Source of the DNA: Nonomuraea sp. SYSU D8015
GTDB lineage: Bacteria; Actinomycetota; Actinomycetes; Streptosporangiales; Streptosporangiaceae
NCBI RefSeq assembly: GCF_008065375.1
Contig: NZ_VJYI01000032.1
Location: 44,643 to 108,642 of the forward strand
Direction: 5' to 3'
DNA length: 64,000 nt
The notes beneath the pieces are model-generated. The model saw only the letters and a list, made by a program, of their open reading frames with translations, did not search any database and was not told the origin of the DNA. The translations under genes were made by a program, and so were the position numbers. Of the stretch, positions 53,681-63,036 are shown piece by piece; within the stretch, counting starts at the first letter, position 1, and each line of letters begins with the position of its first letter.

Positions 53681-53742
53681 GAGAGAAGATACTGCCCATG
53701 ACTGCTTCCCCGCTCGGCACTCAGGTACCACAGGAGGACTCC

Positions 53743-55002
53743 GTGGCGGAGCAACTTAGGGTTGTGGAGATCTGCGCTGGAGCAGGAGGGCAGTCTCTAG
53801 GCCTGGAGCGCGCAGGCTTCGAGCACGAACTTGCTGTAGAGCTCGATGACAACGCCTGTAACACATTGAAGCTGAACCGTCCTGGATGGAAGGTGGCCCC
53901 TGGAGACGTCGCCAACCCGAAGGTCTGGAAGCCAGTCGACTACGAGGGGATCGACCTGCTTGCTGGGGGAGTTCCATGCCCGCCCTTCACTATCGCCGGC
54001 AAACAGCTTGGAGCTACCGACGCACGCGATCTGTTTGCCTGGACGGTCAAGCAGTGCCGCATAGTGAAACCACGTGCACTGCTGCTCGAGAACGTCCGTG
54101 GACTCAGTATGAACCGCTTCACGGCCTACCGGCAGGCCGTCCTGGACGAACTCCACGACATGGGCTACGTCGCGGACTGGAAGCTCCTTCAGGCCTCAGA
54201 CTATGGGGTGTCGCAGCTCCGCCCGCGGTTCGTGCTTGTGGCGATGCGCTCTGAAGACTTCGCGTACTTCGACTGGCCAGAACCTTCCCACACCAAGCCT
54301 CCTACCGTGGGGGAGCTTCTCTACGATCTGATGGCCGCCAATGGATGGCCAGGTGCCGACACCTGGCGAAAGAGGGCGGACAAGATCGCCCCAACAATTG
54401 TGGGCGGCTCAAAGAAGCACGGCGGCGCCGATCTGGGCCCTACACGCGCCAAGGCAGCCTGGGCTGAAATGGGTGTTGACGGCTGGGGGATCGCTGACAG
54501 CGCCCCAGGACCTGATACGCCTATCGACTTCAAGCCCAAGCTGACCTGGCCGATGGTGGCTCGCATCCAGGGCTGGGATGATGATCGCTACAAGTGGGAG
54601 TTCTCCGGCCGTAAGACCTCGATCTACCGGCAAATCGGGAACGCCTTCCCGCCTCCGGTAGCCGAGGCAATCGGCACAGCCATCCGCAGGGCCCTGAACC
54701 ATGAGACCGAGCCCAAGACTCTGATCGAAGATGTCAAGCCCGTCCACGATCCCGTCTACCACGTTCTTCGGAAGTCAACCCGCTATATGGGTGTAGAAGA
54801 CATCTCCCAGGCTCTGCCCCATCCACTTGACCAGCACACTCTTGAGCGGCACATCAACCATTTGAAGCGTGACTTCGAAATCGAAGAGAAGAAGCGTGGC
54901 AGCATCACCGTCTATCGCTTGGGTGAGTTCAAGGCCTTCACTGGCCAGGAAGCCCACCCGCGCCACGAGGCGTTCCAGTTGCAGCTCCCGACGATCAGCT
55001 AA
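53743..55002 (+). CDS. C5-cytosine DNA methyltransferase (Dcm/DruM-like)
   Basis: 419 residues from GTG 53743, chosen because AGGAGG (53732-53737) is 5 bases upstream; a start at 53698 lacks a site. Motif I EICAGAGGQSLGLERAG (about 8-24), motif IV GGVPCPPFTIAG with the catalytic Cys (about 75), motif VI LLLENVRGL (about 110), motif VIII QLRPRFVLV, and motif X GNAFPPPVAEAIG near 300. About 110 extra C-terminal residues follow. The product is Vsr-paired and could be DruM of the Druantia-like cassette or protect against a linked nuclease. Its stop codon is created at an IS630 junction: TA from the target plus A from the IS. Confidence 0.93.
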   Translation: MAEQLRVVEICAGAGGQSLGLERAGFEHELAVELDDNACNTLKLNRPGWKVAPGDVANPKVWKPVDYEGIDLLAGGVPCPPFTIAGKQLGATDARDLFAWTVKQCRIVKPRALLLENVRGLSMNRFTAYRQAVLDELHDMGYVADWKLLQASDYGVSQLRPRFVLVAMRSEDFAYFDWPEPSHTKPPTVGELLYDLMAANGWPGADTWRKRADKIAPTIVGGSKKHGGADLGPTRAKAAWAEMGVDGWGIADSAPGPDTPIDFKPKLTWPMVARIQGWDDDRYKWEFSGRKTSIYRQIGNAFPPPVAEAIGTAIRRALNHETEPKTLIEDVKPVHDPVYHVLRKSTRYMGVEDISQALPHPLDQHTLERHINHLKRDFEIEEKKRGSITVYRLGEFKAFTGQEAHPRHEAFQLQLPTIS

Positions 55003-56132
55003 GCGGCATTCCAGAAGTTCTGCTTGTAACCCGCAGGCAGCCAGGGGCTGGTCCAGGGCGCGGCGGCGGTGAGCATCTGATCGGGTGAACGGGCGCGGAA
55101 GAAGGCGTGGATCTGTCTGAGACTGCCGGGCCAGCTGACGGCGGTGTTGGCGATGAACGCCTTGAGTGCGGCCCAGATGCGTTCCACCGGGTCGTCGTGC
55201 GGGCTGTAGCGCGCGCCGAACAGCAGCTCCACGGTGGGGTGCTCGGCCAGGTAGGCGGTGACGGCTTTGGCGTGGTGGATGCTGTCGTTGTCGCAGATCA
55301 CCATGATCGCCGGGGCGTCCTGGACGGCCAGGCGGATCTGTTCCAATAGGGCGATGAAATCGGCGGCGCAGCGGCGGCCCAGCCGATACACCCATCGGCC
55401 GGTGGTCATCTCCAGCGCGCCGAGCACCGTCACCTGCCGGTTCTTGCCGGGTGTGCCGATCTCGGGTCGGCGCGGGCGCAGTGTCCAGATGGCGCGCACG
55501 TGTGGCAGCAGGTGGACGTGGGTCTCATCAGTGGCCCACACCACCGCGCCGCGCGGTAACTCCCGCAGCCGGGCGGTGATGGCGGCCACCGCTCACCAGC
55601 GGTCCGGATCGCCGCGGGCCACCAGCTTGGGCCGCCGCCAGATCGCCACCAGGCGCAGGCGCCGATACAGGGTGCGCGGGCTCAGCTTCGGCCGGCCCAG
55701 GTACTGCCACAGCCTGGGCACCGTCCACGGTCCCGCTCGTTCCAGCAGCGCCGCGATCCGGGCGAGCAGGCGTGGCCCGCCGATGCGCGGTCGCCCTGGG
55801 CGGGGCCGGTCGGCCAAGCCCGCCGGCCCATGGTCGTTGAACCGGCCGATCCACCGCCGCACCGTGCTCGCGTCGCACTCCAGCAGGTCGGCGATCTGGG
55901 CGGGGGACAGTCCGCGCACCGACAGCAAGACCATCATCGCCCGCCTGGCCTGCCGCCACCGGCCGCGCAGCTCCCCGCGTAACTGCTCGATCGAGGCCTC
56001 AGGACCGTTGGCGAACACGCTGACCGGGCGCATACTGATCACGACCTCGCCGGGTGGGTGGGCGTTGCAGGCAACTTCGATCCAACCCCCGGCGAGGGCC
56101 CTGTCAATGCCTGTCCGCGCCTGCGATCTCAC
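54999..56132 (-). pseudogene. IS630-family transposase with one in-frame stop
   Basis: The N-terminal half (56132-55593) has helix-turn-helix segments LSPAQIADLLECDASTVRRW and RLLARIAALLERAGP, ending at TGA 55595-55593. The same frame resumes at ATG 55589 with the DDE domain: AVVWATDETHVHLLPHVRAI, MVICDNDSIHHAKAV, SPHDDPVERIWAALKAF. One base change (TGA) is the only damage. The stop at the far end, TAG 55001-54999, is made by the target-site TA plus the flanking base, so the reading frame ends outside the IS. Confidence 0.88.
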
Positions 56133-56166
56133 GCCCCGTTACGCGCAAGATTTCTGGAATGCCGCT
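55002..56166 (-). mobile_element. IS630-family insertion sequence
   Basis: 1165 bases bounded by inverted repeats AGCGGCATTCCAGAA (55002-55016) and TTCTGGAATGCCGCT (56152-56166), each flanked by the TA target duplication (55000-55001, 56167-56168) typical of IS630/Tc1 elements. The insertion is precisely in the stop codon of the methyltransferase gene: without the IS the sequence reads ATCAGCTAGCGAGC with stop TAG. The transposase is interrupted by one stop. Confidence 0.92.
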
Positions 56167-56355
56167 TAGCGAGCAAACGACACCAGGCCACGGCCAAAAG
56201 GGACACTCCATGCTTGGTGTACACACCTCGGACCGGCAGGCTGCCATGGAAGCTCAATCAGCTTGTCACGAAGATCAGCTGATTTGCGAAATGCCTTGAC
56301 CAGTCCTCAGGCGTAGCGAGACCCTTCTGTTCCGACGTGAACGAGGTGACTTCGC

Positions 56356-57807
56356 GTGGCGGTTGAGGCGAGCAACCCAAGACAGTCGATCATGCAGCAG
56401 TACCAGGCATGGGTCGACCCAGACAGTGGTGTGGCCGGAGATGGCCGACGGGCCTTCTTCACGCACGCGCTGATCGTTCTTGATACGAACGTACTGCTAG
56501 ATCTCTATCGGTATACGCCCGACGCCCGTCGGCAGGTCCTTGACGCGCTCGACCTGGTCTCGTCGCGGCTATGGCTGCCGTACCAGGTGGGACTGGAATT
56601 CGTCAGAGGCAGGCGAGGCGTCATCGAGGATCGAACGGACAAGCTCCGGAAGGCCAAGAGTCGTCTCGACCAGCCCCTGCGCGAAGCGTGGAAGGACGTT
56701 CAGGAGGCGCTGAAGGGGGTGAAGGCTCTACTCGGCACCTTTGCTGCGGACGAAGACGGTCAGGCCGAGCTGGACGAACTGATCAACGAGGCGAACTTTA
56801 GAAAACTCCTTGAGCCCTGGCGGCAAGCGCTCTGCGAGCACATCGACAAGCTGAGGACCTCTCAGGACATCGGACTTGACGATGTCAATGGCGGCTCTGA
56901 CCCCATTCTTCCCAAGGTCACGGCACTGTACGGCGACAATATCGGCCCTGCACCAGATCCCGATAAGCTCCAGGCCCAAGTTGAGCACGCCATTGCCTAT
57001 CGCTTCCCGAACAAGATTCCGCCCGGATATCTAGACCACGGCAAGCCGACCTCGCTTCAAGCGGCAGGCGACTACATCCTCTGGGAAGAGATGATCAAGC
57101 ATGTCCAGGAAACAGCCGCACGGGAGCGTGTCCTGTTCGTCTCTGCCGACGTAAAGGATGACTGGTACGAGCCTGCTGGAGCCGGTTCAGACTCACGGCG
57201 GCCATGGCCATCTCTCATCAACGAGTTCCGCAGGCGCACGAATGCCGACTTGCTCATCGTGGAGACCAAGGCGTTCTTCGAAGGAGTCAGTGAGTTCCTA
57301 AACGCCGAGATCACCGCTGAGACGGTTGAAGAGATCAGCCGGACCGCAGATTCTCGCGAGGACACCGGCACTGATTTCGATCAGGTGATAACAGCAACCG
57401 AAGCAGCGACCCTGCCTCCACCGGAAGCCCTGCCCTTGCTGGCCTACCGGGCGGCTCGTCTCTCAAGCTCAGCAATCAGGACGGCTATCGCCGACAGCCG
57501 CCATCGCCTGTTTCAGTGGTGGCTGGTCGGCGTAACCCTGGAGCTGAGCCTGCGTGACCCTGAAGTCGACGAGCCTGCCGTGGACCTCGTCGCCGTCATC
57601 ACAGGCGACTTGCCGCCTGCTCCGGACTGGTTGCCGGGCACAATCCTGCCAAGGGGAGAGTTCCCCGCCCCCAGCTCTACATGGATCGCTCCATGGCTGG
57701 TGCAAATCATCAGAAACTCACCGAGAGCGGACCGTTCTTCTCTCCTGCGGCTCGCACAGCGGCAGCTCGCCCAACGAGATACGGCGGACTCTGCCGCCGA
57801 CTTCTGA
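56356..57807 (+). CDS. PIN-like domain nuclease (PIN_8/DUF4935 type)
   Basis: 483 residues from GTG 56356, with GAGGTGAC 6 bases upstream. PIN-fold residues: D in ALIVLDTNVLLDLYRYT (about 42), E in PYQVGLEFVRGRRG (about 78), D/D in VLFVSADVKDDWYEP (about 264). A long helical insertion (about 90-160) is typical of PIN_8 proteins, which are predicted RNases in conflict systems. The last 150 residues form an extra domain (RAARLSSSAIRTAIADSRHR, LFQWWLVGVTLELSL). The MORC-like gene follows by 104 bases on the same strand, so they may act together (inference). Confidence 0.82.
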   Translation: MAVEASNPRQSIMQQYQAWVDPDSGVAGDGRRAFFTHALIVLDTNVLLDLYRYTPDARRQVLDALDLVSSRLWLPYQVGLEFVRGRRGVIEDRTDKLRKAKSRLDQPLREAWKDVQEALKGVKALLGTFAADEDGQAELDELINEANFRKLLEPWRQALCEHIDKLRTSQDIGLDDVNGGSDPILPKVTALYGDNIGPAPDPDKLQAQVEHAIAYRFPNKIPPGYLDHGKPTSLQAAGDYILWEEMIKHVQETAARERVLFVSADVKDDWYEPAGAGSDSRRPWPSLINEFRRRTNADLLIVETKAFFEGVSEFLNAEITAETVEEISRTADSREDTGTDFDQVITATEAATLPPPEALPLLAYRAARLSSSAIRTAIADSRHRLFQWWLVGVTLELSLRDPEVDEPAVDLVAVITGDLPPAPDWLPGTILPRGEFPAPSSTWIAPWLVQIIRNSPRADRSSLLRLAQRQLAQRDTADSAADF

Positions 57808-57911
57808 GCCCGAGTTCCAGCGAATATTCACCCCAAAGCAGCAACGGCTGCAGAATATAGCCGCTTGCTGCCCTGGCTCTACGCCCCCGTCCACACTGAG
57901 GATCGCCTCTG

Positions 57912-60434
57912 ATGGCCCACAAGCTACTTGACATCACACCCACGCCGGACGTTCTGGTCGCGCTGACGCGGACGCCGATCAGCCCGCTCGATGCGTTGAG
58001 CGAGCTGATCGACAATGCGATTGACTCGTTCCACGCGGCTGAGATCGCTGGGGAGGCGTCGCCTGTCCGTCATGTCGTGATCGAGGTCCCCGGACTGAGC
58101 AAGGTGGAACGAGGCGAAGGAGTGATCCGGGTTCGTGACACCGGCCCGGGTCTAAGTGAGCAGCACATCGCAAATGCGATGCGTGCCGGATACACCTCCA
58201 AGAACCACTTCGACAACCTCGGCCTGTTTGGCATGGGGTTCAACATTGCCACTGGCAAGCTAGGCAAAGTCACCCAGGTCATCTCTGCAAGAGCTGGAGA
58301 TGCTCATGCCATCCGTGTGACCCTGGACTTGCCAGAGCTGGTCCGGCGTGGAACGTTCGAGGTCACGGCCGAGGAGATCGAAAAACCGGCAGGCCTGGAA
58401 CATGGCACGATCGTGGAAATCCGAGGCTGGTGGCCAAACGGGGACGCTAACCATGGGTTCATACGTGAGGTTGCTCGTATGCCAAAGGCCACTCTGCGAG
58501 ACCGGATCGGGCGCCGGTATGCCACGATGCTGCGTGGCGATTCCGAACGGGACATCCGGGTCACTCTGAACGGTGAGCTATGCCGGGCCTTCGAGCACTG
58601 CGTGTGGTCCGAGAAGCGCTTCGTCGAAAGATCCAAGTATGGCAAGATCCCAGCGCTGATCCGTATCGACGAGGAGCTCGGCCGATCCCGGAGATGCCTC
58701 TACGACGGTGTCGACTTCCGTGGCGCGGAGATATGTCCCCGCTGCGGGCGTGCGGAAAGCCGGGAGATCCCCCAGCGCGTGCATGGATGGATCGGCATCC
58801 AGCGGTTCGATGACAAGGACGACTACGGCATCGACCTGGTCCGCAACGGGCGCGCCATACGAACTAACGAGAAGGAAGCCTTCTTCGTTCATGTAGACCC
58901 GGTCACCGGCAAAACCGAGCGAGAGTATCCAATCGATGGTCAGTACGGCCGCATTATCGGTGAGATTCATCTCGACCACGTGCCTGTCGACTTCCAGAAG
59001 CAGAACTTTCAGACCGCCACCGAGGAATGGGCAAGCGCTATCGCGCTATTGCGACAGGGCTCGCTACTGCCCAGCAAGTGGCCCGAGGGTCACATCAACG
59101 ACTCCCCCATTTCTCTGCTATACCAGGGCTATCGCAGAGTTCGCAACTTCGGGCGGGCCGACATGTACATGGGCGTGTATAACTCGGCCAAGCAGAAGGC
59201 TGAACGGATCCCGCGAGACGTCGAGAAGGACTTCTACCAGAAGTTCCTGCAGCGGCAGCCAGGCTACTACGACGATGCCCGGTGGTGGGATCTCGTGGAG
59301 CAAGCGAACGAACCCCCCATTGAAGAGCTTCCCGAGTGCCCGGCATGCGCGTTCCAGAATCTCAAAGATGCCGAAACCTGCGTCGGCTGTGGCGTGGTTC
59401 TCATCGGTAGATCGTGCCTGAACGCAGACTGCCGCCGGATTATCCTCAGATCAGAGACGTCCTGCCCCCACTGCGGAGCCGATCAAAATCCCGAGGTCCG
59501 CTTTCCCTGGCGCTGCGCGGTCTGCCAGGCCGACAACAAGCCGGCCCAAGACCGCTGCGGAACCTGCGGCAGTCCAGAAGGTACTCCCCATCCGGCCGAC
59601 ACCGACGTTCTCCGGCAACGGTCCGAAATACTCCCCAGCCTCGGAGCGTCATCCCTCGTCGTCACTCTGGGCAACGGCAAGCAGACTAGTCCATTGGATG
59701 TGATCGTACATACCGTCTATCAGCCGATCATCGCTGCGTACAGGCGGCCTCCGGTACCCCTGGTCACGGAGATCAGGCCAGGTGTGCTCACCGTATTCGT
59801 GGATCTGACGCATCCAATCTTTGCTAGCAGTGGCCTGCGAGCCGAATATCTCATCGCAGCGGAAGCTGCGCAGTACATCTACCAGCTGCACCCCGAGATG
59901 CATGGCAAACCCGGTCACACTGTTGCCGTGCTCACCACCGAACTGCTCATGCAAGGCTGGGGCGAGGCAGTCACCGACAACCCAGACACCGTCCGGGAGG
60001 ACATAAGGCAGCTATTCAGCGACATCATCGGGCGTATCCTCGATGCTCCCAACGCCAGCGACTTCTATGACGAGTTGCCTGAGGCCGATCAGCTAGCAAT
60101 GGCCAAGGAGATGATCAGCGCAGGTGTCGACCTTGCGGAGCTTGGCACGCTGAAGAACGGCGGCTACCTGAAGTACTGCTCCCGCGACGCGATCACTGAC
60201 TTCTTCGGCAAGTACCCCATATCTTGGTACGGGGGCCGGGTCTGGAGCGATCCGTGGCCAAGCGAAGCGGAGCTAGGAACGGTGGTCGCCGGCAAGCTCC
60301 AGGATGATCTGCGGCTCAAGTACTTGCGCTGCCTTCAAGACTGCGCGTCTTATCTTCGGTACGAGCAGCCGGAACAGCTCCTGGTCATCCGCGCACGCGC
60401 CGCGGTGCAGTTCCTGTCCAGCAAGCTGTCATGA
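57912..60434 (+). CDS. MORC/paraMORC-type GHKL ATPase with zinc ribbons
   Basis: 840 residues. GHKL motifs: LSELIDNAIDSFHA (N box, about 29-42), RVRDTGPGLSE (G1, about 73-83), LGLFGMGFNIATGKLGK (G2, about 104-120); an S5-type fold follows. Residues about 475-556 hold three to four zinc ribbons (CPACAF..CVGC, CLNADC..CPHC, WRCAVCQ..CGTCG). Prokaryotic MORC/paraMORC ATPases were described by Iyer, Abhiman and Aravind in restriction-modification-like gene clusters with SF2 helicases and nucleases; this fits. They are expected to clamp or loop DNA when ATP-bound. ATGA overlap (60431-60434) couples it to the helicase gene. Confidence 0.88.
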   Translation: MAHKLLDITPTPDVLVALTRTPISPLDALSELIDNAIDSFHAAEIAGEASPVRHVVIEVPGLSKVERGEGVIRVRDTGPGLSEQHIANAMRAGYTSKNHFDNLGLFGMGFNIATGKLGKVTQVISARAGDAHAIRVTLDLPELVRRGTFEVTAEEIEKPAGLEHGTIVEIRGWWPNGDANHGFIREVARMPKATLRDRIGRRYATMLRGDSERDIRVTLNGELCRAFEHCVWSEKRFVERSKYGKIPALIRIDEELGRSRRCLYDGVDFRGAEICPRCGRAESREIPQRVHGWIGIQRFDDKDDYGIDLVRNGRAIRTNEKEAFFVHVDPVTGKTEREYPIDGQYGRIIGEIHLDHVPVDFQKQNFQTATEEWASAIALLRQGSLLPSKWPEGHINDSPISLLYQGYRRVRNFGRADMYMGVYNSAKQKAERIPRDVEKDFYQKFLQRQPGYYDDARWWDLVEQANEPPIEELPECPACAFQNLKDAETCVGCGVVLIGRSCLNADCRRIILRSETSCPHCGADQNPEVRFPWRCAVCQADNKPAQDRCGTCGSPEGTPHPADTDVLRQRSEILPSLGASSLVVTLGNGKQTSPLDVIVHTVYQPIIAAYRRPPVPLVTEIRPGVLTVFVDLTHPIFASSGLRAEYLIAAEAAQYIYQLHPEMHGKPGHTVAVLTTELLMQGWGEAVTDNPDTVREDIRQLFSDIIGRILDAPNASDFYDELPEADQLAMAKEMISAGVDLAELGTLKNGGYLKYCSRDAITDFFGKYPISWYGGRVWSDPWPSEAELGTVVAGKLQDDLRLKYLRCLQDCASYLRYEQPEQLLVIRARAAVQFLSSKLS

Positions 60435-62179
60435 CACAGCGCATCATCACTGACCTGCTTCTCGCCGACATCGGATGGCAAGGCTTCGAGCGGCTTATTG
60501 AGAGGCTTCTGCTGGCCCGAGGCTACGAAGCCGTTCAGCGCGTTGGTGCCTCGGGTGACGGTGGTGCTGACGTCATCGCGACGATGAACGGCCGACGCTG
60601 GCTCTTTCAGGTAAAGCGGTGGCGTACGCCGGTTGGCCCGAGCACCGTCGCCGAGACCCTGGCCGCATGTGGCAAGTATGATGCGGACATCCCTGTCCTG
60701 GTGGGCCTCAATGGCTTCGAAGCTTCCGTGCACGTCCAGCGCAGTCAGCTCGCAGCCAGGGGAATCCCCTTGCAGCTCTGGGACCGGCGCACTCTCCTGA
60801 AGCAGGCGGACATGCTGCCGCTTGCCCCTCTTTCCGAACGTCTTCCTGATAAGTATGAGGTGAGGGCATATCAAGAACAGGCCGTCGATCGGATCATGGG
60901 GGAACACATCGCTGGCGCCCGCAGCGCGCTGGTTGTGCTGGCCACGGGTCTCGGCAAAACCTTCGTCGCCGCCGAGTTCTACCGGCGGTACGCCAAGCTC
61001 CGGCCAAGTTCGAAGACTCTGGTCCTTGCCCACCGCAATGAACTCGTCTACCAGCTAGAACGAGCATTCTGGCCCATGCTGCCCGCCACCAGCGCAACTG
61101 GAGTCTGGAATGGCTACGAGCGCCCGACCGCCGACACCTTGACCGACCTCGACATCGTCTTCGCATGCGTCGATAGCGTCGCAAGCGCCATCAATTCCGG
61201 CCGCTCCCTGCCCGACTTCAACCTGGTCATCGTCGATGAATGTCATCACCTCGGTACCACGGCGTACGACACCGTACTTACCGAACTGTCTGCCGGCGAT
61301 GGAGGGGCTTTCCTCATGGGGATGACGGCGACCCCGTGGCGACCAGATGGCAAAGCGCTGAACCAGTGGTTCGACTTCCCTGTCGTTGACATAGATCTGG
61401 TACGGGGCCTGCGTGAGGGCTACCTCTCTAACGTCGACTACCGGATGTATACCGACAACATCAATTGGGAAGCCCTCGCCCACGGCCTGCCCAAGCAGGC
61501 ACACGCCCTCTCTCCCCGGGGTATCAACCGCACGCTCTTCATCGAAGAGTGGGACGACGCCGTGGTCCTCCGACTTTCTGAAGCGTGGCGCGAACAGACG
61601 ACACCTCGAGGGATCGTGTTCTGCGGCACCATCCACCACGCCGAGCAGATGGCCGCCCGGATCAACGCCATCGGCTTCACTCGAGCCGAAGTGATCGCCT
61701 CTAAGACCAGCGACGGCAAGGCTCTCGACATCCCTACACGCAGCCGCATCCTGTGGGACTTTGCGGACGGACGCGTCGGGATCCTCTGCGCCGTAGACAT
61801 CCTCAATGAGGGCGTCGATGTCCCTGACGTCAACATCGTCGCCTTTCAGCGTGTCACCCACAGTCGTCGCATCTTTATCCAGCAACTTGGCCGAGGTCTG
61901 CGGCTCGCGCCAGGCAAGAATCGCGTTATTGTACTCGACTTCGTCTCCGACATCCGCCGCTTCGCAGTCGGCATCGACCTCCAGAACCAGCTCGACCGGA
62001 GCGACGTTCTCAAACCGCGCGTCCGTCTGGGCAGCAAGGTCACCTTTATGCGGGCTCAGTCGCCTGACCAACCCACCGCGGATTTCCTGCGGGAATGGCT
62101 GGGCGATGTGGCAGCCGTGCAAGACGCAGGGGAAGATGCCCACATTCTCCGCTATCCTCCCGAAGTGTTTCTAGGCTGA
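60431..62179 (+). CDS. PD-(D/E)XK nuclease - SF2 helicase fusion
   Basis: 582 residues. Residues 1-110 are an Mrr-like nuclease domain: FERLIERLLLARGYEAV, SGDGGADVIA (catalytic Asp about 44), WLFQVKRW (QxK about 57-59). Residues about 140-545 are an SF2 helicase: VLATGLGKTFVAAEF (Walker A about 171-180), VIVDECHHLG (DECH about 268), MGMTATPWRPDG, VDILNEGVDVPDV, and QQLGRGLRLAPGKNR (about 484-498). Type III-restriction-like or Z1-independent partners of MORC are of this kind. It likely cuts or remodels DNA recognised by the MORC partner (inference). Confidence 0.88.
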   Translation: MTQRIITDLLLADIGWQGFERLIERLLLARGYEAVQRVGASGDGGADVIATMNGRRWLFQVKRWRTPVGPSTVAETLAACGKYDADIPVLVGLNGFEASVHVQRSQLAARGIPLQLWDRRTLLKQADMLPLAPLSERLPDKYEVRAYQEQAVDRIMGEHIAGARSALVVLATGLGKTFVAAEFYRRYAKLRPSSKTLVLAHRNELVYQLERAFWPMLPATSATGVWNGYERPTADTLTDLDIVFACVDSVASAINSGRSLPDFNLVIVDECHHLGTTAYDTVLTELSAGDGGAFLMGMTATPWRPDGKALNQWFDFPVVDIDLVRGLREGYLSNVDYRMYTDNINWEALAHGLPKQAHALSPRGINRTLFIEEWDDAVVLRLSEAWREQTTPRGIVFCGTIHHAEQMAARINAIGFTRAEVIASKTSDGKALDIPTRSRILWDFADGRVGILCAVDILNEGVDVPDVNIVAFQRVTHSRRIFIQQLGRGLRLAPGKNRVIVLDFVSDIRRFAVGIDLQNQLDRSDVLKPRVRLGSKVTFMRAQSPDQPTADFLREWLGDVAAVQDAGEDAHILRYPPEVFLG

Positions 62180-62208
62180 CTCACAGCACGGGAGAGGACA
62201 AGGTAACC

Positions 62209-62811
62209 GTGAGCCCCCTCAATGACTGGAACCGGCTCAAGCCAGACACTCAACTCGCCGTTGACAAACTCCTCGGTCAGCTACGGTCTGGCACTTCAAC
62301 CCAGGACCTGCTCGACTCCTACCTGTACGCTAAGAAACTCCTCGCCGAATCGATGCAGGCATTCATCCGCATCGGCATCGAGGAGCGCAACGAAGCGTTC
62401 CATGACCTGCGCAAACAGCTTCATGAAGAGATTCGCCGTCGCTACGACGGCCGAGTTCCCGAAAAGTACCTCAAGGTTCCCTACGGCAGCCGCGTCCACG
62501 AAGAGCTGTTCACGCTCCTCCTCCAGCGCCGAGGCACTCACGTACAGGCAGATCTGCTCCGCGTGGTAACCGCTGATAGCGTGCACACCGAACGCCGCAT
62601 CCGCGAGCTCCGTGAGCTTGGGCTGGATATCCACAGCTCGAATGAAAACGGGCATGACGTGTACACACTTCGAAGCTTGGACATTGATACCAGCTTCATC
62701 CCCACGATCGTCGGCAACCTCATCAAGAAGGACAAAAGGCTGCCTGAAGCCCGGCGGCAGGCCTTCTTCAATGAGATCGGCTACGACCCCAATGCCGCCA
62801 AGGCACGCTGA
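62209..62811 (+). CDS. Helical/winged-helix protein, last gene of the MORC cassette
   Basis: 200 residues from GTG 62209 with GAGAGGAC about 8 bases upstream, 29 bases after the helicase stop. Residues 10-85 are helical (LDSYLYAKKLLAESMQAFIR). Residues about 95-150 look like a winged helix (HEELFTLLLQRRGTHVQADL, RRIRELRELGLDI, NGHDVYTLRS). The rest is a short basic tail. No named family. A DNA-binding or specificity partner for the MORC-helicase pair is plausible because of co-directional, close spacing. Confidence 0.65.
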   Translation: MSPLNDWNRLKPDTQLAVDKLLGQLRSGTSTQDLLDSYLYAKKLLAESMQAFIRIGIEERNEAFHDLRKQLHEEIRRRYDGRVPEKYLKVPYGSRVHEELFTLLLQRRGTHVQADLLRVVTADSVHTERRIRELRELGLDIHSSNENGHDVYTLRSLDIDTSFIPTIVGNLIKKDKRLPEARRQAFFNEIGYDPNAAKAR

Positions 62812-63036
62812 CTGGAAAGCTGCGGGCAGCACTGATCATTAGCCGCACAGTCCCGTTCTTCCCATGAGATCTGGTTCTAGCGCCAGAGCAACGCATCATG
62901 AAAGAACGGCGTCCGACCAGTTACACGCTAGGCCAGGGCTACCACATCCGGCGCTCACTCAGCGTCGAGGTGAGGTGCCCCGGATCTTCCGGACAGGTCC
63001 TCAACTAAGGTTGAGGGAGAACTGGAAGGGAAGGCT

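Noticed and set aside
54775..55395. 206-residue minus-strand frame across the methyltransferase/IS630 junction
   Set aside because: It is an out-of-frame shadow of the transposase; the true transposase frame is 54999-56132.
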